Assembly: GCF_963678635.1 (NCBI RefSeq)
Contig: NC_087070.1
Location: 42,952,988 to 43,016,987, forward strand
Length of the DNA stretch: 64,000 nucleotides
From: Symsagittifera roscoffensis
Taxonomy: Eukaryota; Xenacoelomorpha; Acoela; Convolutidae
Direction: 5' to 3'
A model generated the notes under the pieces. That model saw only the letters and a list, made by a program, of their open reading frames with translations. It did not search any database and was not told where the DNA came from. Position numbers and translations under genes: made by a program. Positions 62,301 through 63,945 of this stretch are shown here, piece after piece; the stretch's first letter is position 1, and every line of letters starts with the position of its first letter.

Positions 62301-63743
62301 TGATTATTTTGGTTTGGTATGGAAAGTAATGGAAAAAAATGATCCATTTGTCCAGAATAGCAGTTTTCATCAATAAGGGAGTAAGCGTACAAGTATGAAA
62401 GATTGTTCCCGCAATTTAAGAAAAATTTCAATGGCAAGTAAACATGATTCCCCTGTTTCCAAAGAGTTTTTAGCGCAAAAAAGTTCTTCAGGGGCCATTT
62501 AAGTTTAAGAAATTAATTCTCATAATTGTTCCGGACTAAATTGCATTTTAGGCGCGTGACTTTGGCTACGACGCCGCTTATGTGAGCAGTCCTCTAACAG
62601 GCACTGCCAGTGTGACAGTGTCCCTCTCAGATGCAAATGACAACTCCCCCGACTGTGGAACCAACATCCTATTTAAGTTAGTCCCCATAAACTTCCCGCC
62701 AATTTGTTTGAAATGCAGACCAAAAATCTTCTCTTGTTCGGTTAATTTCTTTTTGAAGAGTATACGAGCCTAACCAAAGGTTTAACTATGATTCTTGTAA
62801 AGCAAAGATCAAATAAATAATCATGCCATTTGAAATCGTTTGAAATCAATAATTTTTATGTAAACCCTTTTTTGTTACTAAAACCACCGTCCAGTAATTC
62901 ATTAATTCATCTTTGTAACCGCGGGCAATGTCACAAATTTTAAGTCAAATTTCTAAGTCAAAACCTAAAACAAAATCTAAGTCTTCAAATCTATAAAAAT
63001 TTACCGCATAGTTCAATTTGACTCTATCTGTACTAATTATTGTTTTCAGAACTTCAGTTCAAGAAACGTCAACAGGCCCTGCTTCCGACCTCGACGTCTT
63101 CGACCTTGGAATCCTCTGTTCCGACGCAGACATCACCACCGCCTTCCGAACTCTCTCCTACTCCATCGGAAGTTACGACCCTCCAAGCATGACTCAGCTG
63201 ATGATAACCAATGAGGGCATGGTCTATCTGCCCCAAAACCAGCCAATCAGCTTCGAGCAGCATGAGAATGTGACTCTAAATGTGGTAGTGACGGACAACG
63301 GGGGCACTTGTGGGGGAGGGGCGTGTAATCAGTTGAATGTTGAAGTATTCGTCCAGGTTTGTTTCAAATTAACTTTTAAATAGACCCCTTGTTCAGGTGT
63401 ACAGTCACTTAGTTATTGATCAAACCAACGAAAATTTGGAGGAATTTTAGATTCGAGCGTGGTGTTTTTTTTACCCAACAAATTAGGGTTAGGCAAATAC
63501 GTTGCTACGGTAAGAAAAGTTTTTTTAAAAAATAAGTCTGATGCGGGATATTCATGTGTATGTATATATGGGGTTGTGTAAAATAACCTGATTTTTACAG
63601 ATGTGCCTTTTAGATCGTGAATGTGAACCAGTTTGCCCCTGTGCTCACACAGCCCTCCTCCCCCCACACTGTGAGTGAGGGGGACCCAATTGGCACCAAC
63701 ATCGTCCTAGTCAGTGCATCAGACGCAGACAATGGAATTGACG
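3885..63743 (+). CDS. Giant cadherin, 5' part of gene (36 exons, 3' end outside window)
   Basis: The gene encodes a large cell-surface cadherin expected to mediate calcium-dependent adhesion. Thirty-six exons, each bounded by AG acceptors and GT donors, join with matching phase at all 35 junctions to give 6829 nt, or about 2276 residues. A signal peptide (residues 1-26) is followed by about 20 EC repeats. EC borders read as linker motifs such as NVNDHAP (exon 11), DVNDHCP (29), NKNDNAP (31), DSNDNAP and DENDNPP (32) and DANDNSP (34). LDYE/LDRE-type motifs and AxDxD-like strands recur. No transmembrane segment, EGF or laminin-G domain appears before the window ends, so the protein continues. 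Length and repeat number resemble the Fat, Dachsous and cadherin-23 classes, but the tail needed to choose between them is missing. Intron 14 carries a BEL retrotransposon. The exon chain is seen in sequence; the adhesion role is family knowledge. Confidence 0.93.
3961..5194 (+). other. Intron 1
   Basis: About 1.2 kb. The stretch around 4490-4800 is a diverged copy of a ~300-bp repeat that also occurs at 42130-42408 (shared TCGTTCAGATC and AAGACTATGGTCGGAA). Nothing else recognised. Confidence 0.6.
5195..5405 (+). CDS. Cadherin exon 2: first half of EC1
   Basis: Residues 26-96. An acceptor after a long T tract is followed by strand A of EC1 (APYTISENANMNAEV). The 3' end ISDNGR is completed by exon 3 LYVANPDMLDFE, a textbook cadherin joint. 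The donor (CG/GTTGGG) is weak but is the only one keeping frame and homology. A cysteine pair (CTGVGIDC) lies in the repeat. Confidence 0.9.
5666..6015 (+). mobile_element. hAT-like MITE copy in intron 2
   Basis: GGGGCGGATCTAGGATTTTC, a G run, the GCCGCAGGCAAAA core and GGGGGTCGAATCCC. The right inverted end is lost. Confidence 0.78.
7020..7152 (+). CDS. Cadherin exon 3: second half of EC1
   Basis: Residues 96-140. It contains LDFEDSG and a closing strand FRSFTVN. The donor is a perfect GTAAGT at 7153, and a 17-bp minisatellite follows it in the intron. Confidence 0.93.
7177..7312. repeat. 17-bp minisatellite in intron 3
   Basis: Seven units of GTTGAAAACATTTTTCA start 24 bp after the exon 3 donor. 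At most unit joints the sequence TTTTCAG resembles a 3' splice site. First and last units carry the same CTGCCATTAAA tail. Confidence 0.88.
7776..7851 (+). CDS. Cadherin exon 4: EC1-EC2 linker
   Basis: Residues 141-166. The linker NFNEPPEW replaces the canonical DxNDNxP calcium motif. Strand A of EC2 follows (AISVQEQT). Acceptor TTTCAG and donor GTAAGC are both strong. Confidence 0.9.
7868..8065. repeat. GC-rich GGGCCGGG/CCCGGGCC insert in intron 4
   Basis: A ~200-bp GC-rich block with several CGGGCC and GGGCCCGG palindromes inside AT-rich intron DNA. It looks like a repeat insertion; no coding frame. Confidence 0.6.
8137..8323 (+). CDS. Cadherin exon 5: EC2
   Basis: Residues 166-228. It contains FLDPETDAMTC, a cysteine-bearing insert (CTLGGAAC) and FDYETTTTYTC. 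Phase 1 in, phase 2 out, donor GTGAGT. Confidence 0.92.
8528..8739 (+). CDS. Cadherin exon 6: end of EC2, start of EC3
   Basis: Residues 228-299. The linker is DVDEEPPHP. EC3 begins with NETFATVVAADAGTG and ends in the strand HFYFTIE, which continues in exon 7 after a 5.3-kb intron. Confidence 0.93.
10138..10194 (+). repeat. Family B 3'-end fragment
   Basis: GGCAGTCGGGGCATTCAGGG, a GGGCTTAGCCC hairpin and GCGAGCAGTCTT match the right end of the ~520-bp family B. Confidence 0.7.
10865..11220. repeat. Tandem duplication, period 186 bp
   Basis: Two almost identical copies begin AATCAGCA and share TTAGCTTAAAAATAGTTTTG and GAAACCAAATAGATGTTCAC. Confidence 0.92.
11226..11425. repeat. Family C foldback element
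   Basis: ATGCGCAAAGGACCGAATATGC and CCAATCAGAGC are followed by inverse-oriented partners (GATTAGCTGAGA, CGAGCATTCGATCTTCCGAGC). Relatives at 16882-17012, 28888-29062 and 47358-47524. Confidence 0.68.
12937..13345 (+). mobile_element. Diverged hAT-like MITE remnant with G-rich minisatellite
   Basis: A (GGGGGT)n tract at 12952-13005 is followed by CTGAGCTACTCTTGAACTCT, AAAAAGACCGTTTCC and GAGGCGCAGG, diverged forms of the family A core. Confidence 0.5.
14007..14158 (+). CDS. Cadherin exon 7: EC3
   Basis: Residues 299-349. GDVDNFIVDATTGVIRF is the classic nF.iD..tG.i cadherin core, followed by VDLYATDYNGN. The donor is GTACGT. The split codon with exon 6 gives FTIEAGD, as expected for the family. 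Confidence 0.94.
14501..15019 (+). mobile_element. Family B element, full-length copy
   Basis: Starts with the palindrome CGACTTTCGTGACGAAAGT, contains AATTAACGCGCGAT...ATTGACGCGTAAG, and ends GGGCTTCGTC...ACGAGCAGTCTAG. About 520 bp, no coding capacity. Other copies at 21007-21527 and 43799-44638. Confidence 0.82.
15595..16012 (+). mobile_element. SINE-like element with tRNA-like head and duplicated body
   Basis: A tRNA-like stretch (15604-15665, box B-like TTATTCGATCCC) is followed by two ~100-bp copies (15741-15840, 15841-15940; shared TTGAGTCGCAAAAAA and GGGAGATAATACAAATG) and ends in a TTATTATCATTATTATAA tail typical of SINEs. Confidence 0.6.
16335..16377 (-). mobile_element. hAT-like MITE end fragment
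   Basis: A C run followed by AAAATCCTAGATCCGCTTTG, the inverse of the family A 5' end. Confidence 0.65.
16465..16664 (+). CDS. Cadherin exon 8: EC3-EC4
   Basis: Residues 350-416. The degenerate linker SNNLPPAC is followed by an atypical EC4 N-terminal half. I place the donor at GTTAGT (16665) because it alone gives the phase needed by exon 9. Reading through to the stop at about 16729 would be an intron-retention shadow. Confidence 0.82.
16882..17012. repeat. Family C foldback element
   Basis: CATGCGCAAAAGGACCGAAT, GCGCGAAAACTCTCAAACAA and a terminal TTTCGCGCAGGAGGGATTCC define this copy, in intron 8 ending about 70 bp before exon 9. Confidence 0.7.
17083..17203 (+). CDS. Cadherin exon 9: end of EC4
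   Basis: Residues 416-456. AAGVFSTTMDRETLNQYEL carries the conserved DRE motif, followed by VYVKDAG and the closing strand TITLAVVV. The donor GTGAGT leads straight into a long polypyrimidine tract. Confidence 0.92.
17240..17635 (+). repeat. Polypyrimidine (TTC)n tract in intron 9
   Basis: About 390 bp are almost pure pyrimidine, mainly TTC/TCT repeats with a short TTATTA block at 17455-17475. Two ORFs across it (Leu/Phe- and Ser-rich) are low-complexity artefacts. Confidence 0.95.
18076..18244 (+). CDS. Cadherin exon 10: EC4-EC5 linker and EC5 start
   Basis: Residues 457-513. APPRDDNVPVL is the linker; VDVEEGLPAGTQVIG is strand A/B of EC5. A second acceptor-like AG at 18086 would break the frame, so 18076 is chosen. 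Confidence 0.9.
18593..18841 (+). CDS. Cadherin exon 11: EC5 and canonical linker
   Basis: Residues 513-596. FQVDPEDGALYLVKSFDF, a four-cysteine insert (CVYTPKVCVPAGC and an earlier Cys) and the canonical calcium linker NVNDHAPV. The donor GTGGGA is weak but keeps phase with exon 12 (TVTIDEDETVGTG). Confidence 0.92.
19228..19545 (+). repeat. Intronic repeat K copy
   Basis: Shares GTCACGAAAAACGTGATTGA, TTCTCAAATTGGGCTAA and CTTTAAGGCCAT with copies at 29880-30115, 40368-40910 and 51.5-53.2 kb. Confidence 0.65.
21007..21527 (+). mobile_element. Family B element, full-length copy
   Basis: Opens with CGACTTTTGTAACAAAAGT (palindrome), contains AATTAACGCGCGATA and closes with GGGCTTCGCCC and ACGAGCAGTCTTG. 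Confidence 0.82.
21839..21948 (+). CDS. Cadherin exon 12: EC6, first half
   Basis: Residues 596-632. ETVGTGIYTITVRDYD and FTYQISGDALAKEYFQL are typical EC strands. A 7.4-kb intron follows. Confidence 0.9.
22188..22525 (+). mobile_element. hAT-like MITE copy with both ends
   Basis: Begins AAGGGGCGGATCTAGAATTT and ends ATCCGCTCCTG, so both inverted ends are recognisable. No flanking duplication remains. Confidence 0.75.
23394..23455 (-). repeat. tRNA-like sequence (SINE head or tRNA pseudogene)
   Basis: On the minus strand GTCGGTAGTGCGTGCGCC resembles box A and its D arm, and GTATCGATCC resembles box B. The acceptor stem does not pair, so it is not a functional tRNA. Confidence 0.45.
24314..24385 (+). 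repeat. tRNA-like sequence (SINE head)
   Basis: GTAGCGTAGAAGTAGG (box A-like) and GGTTTGAACCTGG (box B). No acceptor-stem pairing. Confidence 0.4.
25727..26485. repeat. Foldback/TIR element, ~760 bp
   Basis: Left end GGCTATATTAGGCGAACACT and right end CGCCTAATATAGTTTTCGCC are inverted. Inside, TAGCAGAAATTGTGGATCA occurs twice on the left and its inverse-like form near 26385. A 95-codon minus-strand ORF inside has no recognisable homology. Confidence 0.65.
28888..29062. repeat. Family C foldback element
   Basis: AAAGACCAAATGCGCGAAGT, CCAATCAAAGCCTTT and an inverted right part TTTCGCGCATTTGATCATTC before GAATTTCCCC. Confidence 0.72.
29312..29497 (+). CDS. Cadherin exon 13: EC6, second half
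   Basis: Residues 633-694. It continues directly from exon 12 (phase 0) through FDITLFARDYENSPGD to the linker NVDPVEEFDPEF, with strand A of EC7 starting at the 3' end. Confidence 0.92.
29880..30115 (+). repeat. Intronic repeat K copy next to exon 14
   Basis: GTTCAGGCTCAAAT, TTTTCTCAAATTGGGCTAAT, AATTCAAAGAGCTCTAGGGA and a tail that runs into the acceptor region of exon 14. Confidence 0.75.
30132..30237 (+). CDS. Cadherin exon 14: EC7 start
   Basis: Residues 695-730. LVENANQVGSSVASLQLYDF is a good strand A-B. The donor GTTCGA is poor; a hairpin and the BEL element lie just downstream. The phase still fits exon 15 across the 9.6-kb interrupted intron. Confidence 0.87.
30276..30336. repeat. 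Hairpin next to BEL insertion
   Basis: ATCTGGATCAAGTTAACATC is followed after a short loop by its near-perfect inverse ending GATGTTAACTTGGTCCAGAT. The right arm overlaps the 36-bp repeat, so the element entered the edge of this palindrome. Confidence 0.8.
30325..30360. repeat. 36-bp direct repeat flanking BEL element (left copy)
   Basis: The sequence from GGTCCAGATATTTTCG to CCCTATT abuts the left LTR and recurs at 39613-39648 immediately outside the right LTR with a single C/T difference. BEL elements normally duplicate 4-6 bp. Confidence 0.9.
30360..30786 (-). repeat. 3' LTR of BEL element
   Basis: 427 bp, identical to the 5' LTR. Just inside it the minus strand reads GTGGGCGGG, a short purine-rich run that may serve as polypurine tract. 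Confidence 0.94.
31041..36662 (-). CDS. BEL/Pao gag-pol polyprotein, intact
   Basis: The polyprotein directs reverse transcription and integration of the element. Domains in order: glutamine/asparagine-rich N-terminus; DUF1759-type gag at about 255-400 (IFNGNPNYWLHWYGVF); CCHC-like zinc knuckle at 531 (CFNC...H...C); aspartic protease with DSGS at 611; reverse transcriptase with YMDD at 1025; RNase H starting near 1200 (FCDASEFAL); integrase zinc finger (HSHCGKEQ, CIPCRRM); integrase catalytic residues D1579, D1641 and E1694; and a DUF5641-like C-terminal domain ending PVSQ. No stop or frameshift interrupts it. The upstream ATG is at 36662; a second at codon 13 (MAPSGRNK) is equally plausible. 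A single gag-pol frame is normal for the family. Confidence 0.96.
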   Translation of the reverse strand: MVGIGLRLLVQGMAPSGRNKTTQNNDSDPSEQNGTQTQDTNQNVQETGVRKLVSLRRHHEMEINTLIDMLENNIYEEEDDLELINETFTELSQFQQKLDTLNDQMLQAGSEHDFEEHSHWTVQLKQKIRVFSMKVKKYLKKQVSNPATSTIPNNSAQENATSIFPQETATSMPTANIMDIPNNNLITMSNNTQGNARTAASDDNLSAPFQGDQSFSNPFASDVPNHSSQQASAANPPNNNNRALATNSSDTSTTFSRSVPKLKPTIFNGNPNYWLHWYGVFVSSIHNSNMSPTEKMIHLQSLVTGPAKLMIAGYGANGDTYELALQRLRENFGNTNRIVNSFLQRLANFKPPNLTHPESYMQFSAFLLTLVDTFEQLGFVHDICSTTNLNTALAKLPDPVRLEWNRFVIDKDYDQPSLRHLAQWFQRYAQACRDMPPTGFRNQNNNNFNNSSGNAKHPSGSRFNGFTTNGVGNQNQRFNHQGDQQNSRAQNNVNSNACPSGDTCGPLYKCEHFKALDPKQRKEHARKMHLCFNCLGNHRFTDCNSKSLCRTDNCGKKHHTLLHDPSDNYGKNPSKAAVNRAIACQRSGQSAFVPIELSNGDKTLCTYAFLDSGSCVTLLLDSVATQLGLDVNKKHSLPISGYHETKSVQVTSVDVQIRPYKSTSTPMTLDDVLTVDENNLAPVDIFQLNAMCNNFPHLKHVKYPDLNDNSISLVIGNNNPEYHEIKNTVYGPKNVPWAIETLLGWTCTGRNKTQYNSVPSVPVNFTQVHSHNNLDEKLYQKVLNWMKIENTGIASSKRSHSKSDKRAIDILENSCTLVDGHYQIDLLWKEDTDLPNNRWLAEKQLNSLEFRLKSKPDLREKYRATVITDLEKGFVTKIDAKHDTAIKSWYLPHHPVKNVNKPDKVRRVSNASSIFQGKSLNSSLLKGPDLLCNLTGLIIRFRQNKIAISADIDAMFMQVLVSPKDRPFLRYLWKENGKLETHEYTRHIFGATDSPCVACYAVRRCASDSKNDFPLASEIIQRNIYMDDLYVTSSTVEEALQQMTQLRGSLSRGGFNLNKWNSNSKPFLDSIDPNILVSPNDPTPKHQRVLGVHWNTNTDCYFIDNKKFVKILRIGIATQRKLLKYTASLFDPLGIVAPLTIRIRKVLQYVWSQGVKWDTPLDTDKLPDFKLWVDEMENFETVSFQRNFFDKENPASTQLHTFCDASEFALAAVCYLRIVYSDGSTSLKFIIGKTRVAPMKRVTIPNLELQAAVYAAQLSLFVSEEIDLKVEKTYFWSDSTTVLYWLRTPEIRHKIFVANRLQKILDVSKPEQWFHVPTLLNPADDGTRGYIALEMTSSCRWLLGPEFLLNDSSQWPSQENIRLENIPVFVTSLESKFEPIFDIKRFSNWKRLIRTVAYCFLFAENLKRKINKQSKVDLQLLLLTKSHFLIIKTAQRTDFVSEISDIKKEKPIEGKSRLRTLAPFVDNFGILRSRGRLTRAPIMLSARYPIILAGENPNVRLLLANIHVLHSHCGKEQAIAIAQENYWILRCRVMLKSIIHSCIPCRRMQQQVDYPQMSDLPIDRLPSKNHFPFATTGLDYVGPFPIILQGKQYQAYILLFTCLVIRAVHLEISLGLSTDSTLLCIRRFFARRGKPSKMVSDCGTSFVGSNSELKKCLDNLEKNKEFVESINQLDVSLEWKFIPPAAPHFGGSWERLVQIFKLSLYKVIGSRTLSYETLATFTTEIESTMNSRPLTNVSDDIKDDLPLTPNHFLLGRGTPNVPPGIFKDKDLSLSKSWKASQLLADHFWNRFLREYLPGQQKRSKWTSATSNLQPDDMVWMLEDFTPRGLWPLAKVVETFPGQDGIVRSVKLKTPTGFKVRPVVKLSRVFPVSQ
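36663..39157 (-). other. Long repeat-rich leader of the BEL element
   Basis: 2.5 kb lie between the primer-binding site and the gag-pol start. From the 5' side there are: about 320 bp of AT-rich DNA; a degenerate array with repeated AGACTCGGAA (about 38560-38840); the 126-bp array; three copies of CCTCCCAGAGGACAAC (36977, 37057, 37156); and CTACCAACTTATACC-type repeats next to the start codon. The only open frames are by-products of these repeats. Confidence 0.75.
37195..38445. repeat. 126-bp tandem array, about 10 copies, in BEL leader
   Basis: Each 126-bp unit is itself a diverged dimer of about 60 and 66 bp; both halves contain GAGCT, AAGCTCGA, and GAGGCTC(G/A)AAGCAG. Copies are almost identical, with one unit a base shorter. 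Because 126 is divisible by 3, one frame stays open for 351 codons on the minus strand, with a Leu/Ser/Phe-rich periodic translation; I regard that as non-coding. Confidence 0.93.
39158..39175 (-). other. Primer-binding site of BEL element
   Basis: Ten bases inside the 5' LTR the minus strand reads TGGCGCCCCGAAAAAG. TGGCGCC is the usual start of a site complementary to a tRNA 3' end and resembles lysine-tRNA sites in its first 8 bases; the rest does not match vertebrate tRNA-Lys3. Confidence 0.65.
39186..39612 (-). repeat. 5' LTR of BEL element
   Basis: 427 bp, TG...CA on the minus strand, matching the copy at 30360-30786 base for base as far as I compared. As the upstream LTR it should hold the promoter. 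Confidence 0.94.
39613..39648. repeat. 36-bp direct repeat flanking BEL element (right copy)
   Basis: Matches 30325-30360 except for one base. Flanking intron sequence (GCAAGAGG...) resumes after it. Confidence 0.9.
39845..39980 (+). CDS. Cadherin exon 15: EC7
   Basis: Residues 730-775. After exon 14 (FAIT) it reads AGDDDNNFYVEAVGLN, then VVDFEQTGNTIALTIT. This proves that the gene frame resumes beyond the retrotransposon. Confidence 0.91.
40214..40289 (+). CDS. Cadherin exon 16: end of EC7
   Basis: Residues 775-800. Short exon with closing strand AATVPLTITVEDKPDVYSQ. Phase 2 in, phase 0 out. Confidence 0.86.
40368..40910 (+). repeat. Intronic repeat K, longest copy
   Basis: Contains AGGTCGCGATGATTTTTTTT, GTTCAGGCTCAAATTTACTT, GATCCAGTTTTCTCAAA and AATTCAAAGAGCTTTAAGGG in the order used by the other copies. 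Confidence 0.8.
41311..41482 (+). CDS. Cadherin exon 17: EC8, first half
   Basis: Residues 801-858. CPDFFLATGAASLNEASAV, then NFAFSGNQMKVAA. The calcium linker is lost here. Confidence 0.88.
42130..42408 (+). repeat. Repeat L copy abutting exon 18 acceptor
   Basis: Diverged match to 4490-4800, ending AAGACTATGGTCGGAA only 17 bp before exon 18, so it supplies or adjoins the polypyrimidine tract. Confidence 0.6.
42425..42603 (+). CDS. Cadherin exon 18: EC8, second half, EC9 start
   Basis: Residues 858-917. IDYETEQMADFYIVVTDNAG is a strong EC signature; the linker is GPANEFSPTF and EC9 opens with DVTVDENSP. Donor GTTAGA. The exon end with this donor is duplicated 104 bp downstream. Confidence 0.92.
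42596..42732. repeat. Duplication of exon 18 donor junction
   Basis: ACTCACCTGTTAGAAA at 42596 (last 8 exon bases plus donor) recurs at 42700 followed by the same TTTGT(A/G)TTATAA, period 104 bp. Confidence 0.88.
42748..43106 (+). mobile_element. hAT-like MITE, 5'-truncated
   Basis: Core blocks GTCGACC, AATTGATTTTCCGAGCTC and GCGCCTTTAGAAAATTTTA, and a right end AAATCAACCCCTG. The first ~50 bp are missing. Confidence 0.75.
43508..43631 (+). CDS. Cadherin exon 19: EC9
   Basis: Residues 918-959. IGTLVASVEVKDEDLF continues the DENSP of exon 18. The last residues (NYFFFFSSLK) are T-rich, but phase to exon 20 fits. Confidence 0.86.
43855..44262. repeat. Foldback with ACAAAACAGTCC arms, nested in family B
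   Basis: Left arm carries repeated ATACAAAACAGTCC, right arm the inverse GGACTGTTTTGTAT. The loop holds a GC-rich segment and TGTTGGCAAGCTCGC, also found near 20685. Confidence 0.8.
44455..44572 (-). mobile_element. hAT-like MITE 5'-end fragment
   Basis: Inverse of the family A left half, ending ATCCGCTCCTG on the plus strand. Confidence 0.7.
44855..45094 (+). CDS. Cadherin exon 20: EC9 end, EC10 start
   Basis: Residues 959-1039. LDAETSTGPYSLSLEAADAD, linker NVDEFAPTC, and EC10 strand A (FSVTHDEDI). Confidence 0.93.
45107..45188. repeat. 41-bp tandem duplication after exon 20
   Basis: TATTAGTTATTGTGTCATAG and its continuation occur twice, starting 13 bp after the donor. Confidence 0.88.
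45441..45584 (+). CDS. Cadherin exon 21: EC10
   Basis: Residues 1039-1087. AAGSDILSDMGCTDADQ-like strand B and SYSIASDPSGLFEV, the usual EC core. Confidence 0.92.
46250..46515 (-). mobile_element. hAT-like MITE copy, minus orientation
   Basis: Inverse of the family core, with GACGGGCCCTAAAAATTTTC, CTCGGCGCCAAT, a C run and ATTCCTAGATCGGCGCCTGG. Confidence 0.75.
46520..46800 (+). mobile_element. hAT-like MITE copy, plus orientation
   Basis: Lies head to head with the preceding inverse copy and lacks the 5' part; GGCGCCGAAGGCGCC and GGGGGGACCCTTT are clear. Confidence 0.72.
47137..47339 (+). CDS. Cadherin exon 22: EC10 end, EC11 start
   Basis: Residues 1087-1154. LEYDVEGGKQHLIVVDVID, linker NVNPINSATPTF, then NLRESTKAGTCFYQ. 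Confidence 0.93.
47358..47524. repeat. Family C foldback element
   Basis: CCGAATGCGCGAAAACTACC, CCAATCAATGCCCTTT, then inverted CTCCGATTGGTTGACAAATT and GAGCATGCGGGATTCCCCC. Starts 19 bp after exon 22. Confidence 0.75.
47707..47776 (+). CDS. Cadherin exon 23: EC11 short exon
   Basis: Residues 1155-1178. FTVSDSDWKEHTHGQFTF; only 70 nt, with strong acceptor TTTTTCAG and donor GTAAGT. Confidence 0.88.
48640..48870 (+). mobile_element. hAT-like MITE, internally truncated
   Basis: CGACCAAATTGTTTTTCCGG, TTAGGCGTTTTTAGGCG and GGATCGAATCCCCG, without ends. Confidence 0.6.
49667..50098 (+). mobile_element. Complete non-autonomous hAT element
   Basis: 432 bp with ends CAGGGGCGGAT and ATCCGCCCCTG (11-bp terminal inverted repeats) flanked by the 8-bp target duplication ACCCTTTT (49659-49666, 50099-50106). 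An 8-bp duplication and a CAGGGGCGG end are diagnostic of the hAT superfamily. It carries no transposase, so it must be mobilised in trans. It inserted 84 bp before exon 24 and is the reference copy for the other family A fragments. Confidence 0.9.
50183..50274 (+). CDS. Cadherin exon 24: EC11 core
   Basis: Residues 1178-1208. FLVDKYSGKVCLVKPVDYE is the G.i.l...lDyE segment. The acceptor (TTAAG) lacks a good T tract and lies 84 bp after a hAT-like element. Confidence 0.88.
50656..50761 (+). CDS. Cadherin exon 25: end of EC11
   Basis: Residues 1209-1244. VTAQNADGTTSATNTLTVG and the linker NDNDEEPEC. The last 21 bp of the exon and the donor GTAAGA are the first unit of a 31-bp tandem array running into the intron. 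Confidence 0.91.
50741..50945. repeat. 31-bp tandem array of the exon 25 splice donor
   Basis: Six units (starts 50741, 50772, 50803, 50834, 50865, 50896) and a partial seventh. The first unit is the true exon end plus donor; the units at 50772 and 50803 keep AGAGGTAAGAG exactly, the fourth has GGTAAAAG and later ones GGTACGAA. The unit length is not a multiple of 3. Confidence 0.95.
51300..53240 (+). repeat. Intronic repeat K, tandem cluster in intron 25
   Basis: Two to three diverged copies of a ~0.62-kb unit. AAAGAGCTTTAACTTGATATACTTTAG-like blocks occur near 51587 and 52208, and GTTCAGGCTCAAATTTG-like blocks near 51860 and 52480, with a further partial copy to 53240. Confidence 0.75.
53782..53927 (+). 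CDS. Cadherin exon 26: EC12, first half
   Basis: Residues 1244-1292. TEGTAANTNIVTLGCNDDDG and HFTITAAGMVQNAM, with an acidic DDDGDG loop. Confidence 0.9.
54213..54378 (+). CDS. Cadherin exon 27: EC12, second half
   Basis: Residues 1293-1348. HTFYVTVTDSSGASVEG and a closing strand TITVPVTVQV. The linker (SADGGAPVC) is non-canonical and is followed by a longer spacer than elsewhere. Confidence 0.9.
55280..55471 (+). CDS. Cadherin exon 28: EC13, first half
   Basis: Residues 1348-1412. YSASVNENAPMGTEVIQV and ADFFSIDPATG, a very typical EC N-terminal half. Confidence 0.94.
56332..56400 (+). repeat. tRNA-like sequence (SINE head)
   Basis: TAGCCTAGTGG matches box A and GGTTCGAGCCC matches box B well. 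A T run follows 20 bp later. The acceptor arms do not pair, so a SINE head or tRNA pseudogene is more likely than a tRNA gene. Confidence 0.5.
57430..57850. repeat. Diverged relative of the 786-1374 foldback
   Basis: GCGATATTTCAGAGC, TTAGCGATAAGATTTGC and CATCGATGGTGATCGCTGT recall the foldback arms. A tRNA-like stretch (57635-57708; box A TGGCGCAGAGG, box B-like GGATCGAACCCC) lies inside. Confidence 0.5.
57635..57708 (+). repeat. tRNA-like sequence (SINE head)
   Basis: Box A TGGCGCAGAGG is a perfect match; box B GGATCGAACCCC has one mismatch. Stems do not pair fully. Confidence 0.45.
58628..58799 (+). CDS. Cadherin exon 29: EC13 end, EC14 start
   Basis: Residues 1412-1469. VMYVAAPIDLES, VVVTDGAAN and the canonical calcium linker DVNDHCPVF. 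Confidence 0.94.
58998..59110 (+). CDS. Cadherin exon 30: EC14
   Basis: Residues 1469-1507. SVDEETTTLTLVVSASDADD with the conserved AxDxD site. Donor GTAAGG. The preceding intron is only 198 bp. Confidence 0.92.
59865..60056 (+). CDS. Cadherin exon 31: EC14 end
   Basis: Residues 1507-1571. SGLFTIGSSSGALSI, YLLEVTASDNGGL and the linker NKNDNAP, completed in exon 32. Confidence 0.94.
60406..61831 (+). CDS. Cadherin exon 32: EC15-EC18 plus start of EC19 in one exon
   Basis: Residues 1571-2046, by far the largest exon. EC15 opens with YTATVAENAPIGT and ends at DSNDNAPLC. EC16 ends at an unusual linker (KDFATEPTF). EC17 ends at DENDNPPTF. EC18 ends at PVNEAAPQF. A fifth repeat opens with FTMSEDEEVGYFVG. 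AxDxD and LDYE/LDRE motifs recur in the correct order. The other exons average about 150 nt and split each repeat two or three times, so introns have probably been lost here. Confidence 0.96.
62100..62229 (+). CDS. Cadherin exon 33: EC19 core
   Basis: Residues 2046-2089. FSYVIVSPAGGAGFWLDPE, NGTLILHQTLDYETP; phase 2 in, phase 0 out. Confidence 0.93.
62552..62676 (+). CDS. Cadherin exon 34: end of EC19, linker
   Basis: Residues 2090-2131. ARDFGYDAAYVSS, then canonical linker DANDNSPDC. Donor GTTAGT. Confidence 0.93.
63050..63356 (+). CDS. Cadherin exon 35: EC20
   Basis: Residues 2131-2233. Nearly a whole EC repeat: TSVQETSTGPASDLDVFDL, LCSDADITTAF, SYSIGSYDPP, ISFEQHENVTLNVVVTDNGG, plus a Gly/Cys-rich loop (CGGGAC). 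Confidence 0.93.
63614..63743 (+). CDS. Cadherin exon 36: EC20-EC21 linker, EC21 start (last exon in window)
   Basis: Residues 2234-2277. The linker is NVNQFAPVL; EC21 starts TVSEGDPIGTNIVLVSASD. Donor GTGAGA in phase 1, so the gene continues beyond the window. Confidence 0.92.
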
Positions 63744-63834
63744 GTGAGATTTTTTCAGGATTTGCCCAAATTATTCTTTTTCAATTTTCATTTCGAATGT
63801 GGAGGATTCTCACCTAAAAACAGGAAAATTTTGT

Positions 63835-63945
63835 TCCAAGGGGATTTGGTCCTATGGGGGATTTAGTCTTGGGGGTTTTATCCAGTTGCATGGATAAAAA
63901 CCCCCCAGTGGGTTTTTATGTCCTGGGGGGATTTAGTCCATGATT
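63835..63945. repeat. GGGGGATTTAGTCC repeats with a perfect hairpin
   Basis: Four GGGGATTT(A/G)GTC-like units surround GGGGGTTTTATCCA, a six-base loop, and TGGATAAAAACCCCC (63871-63905). Lies in the intron after exon 36. Confidence 0.8.
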
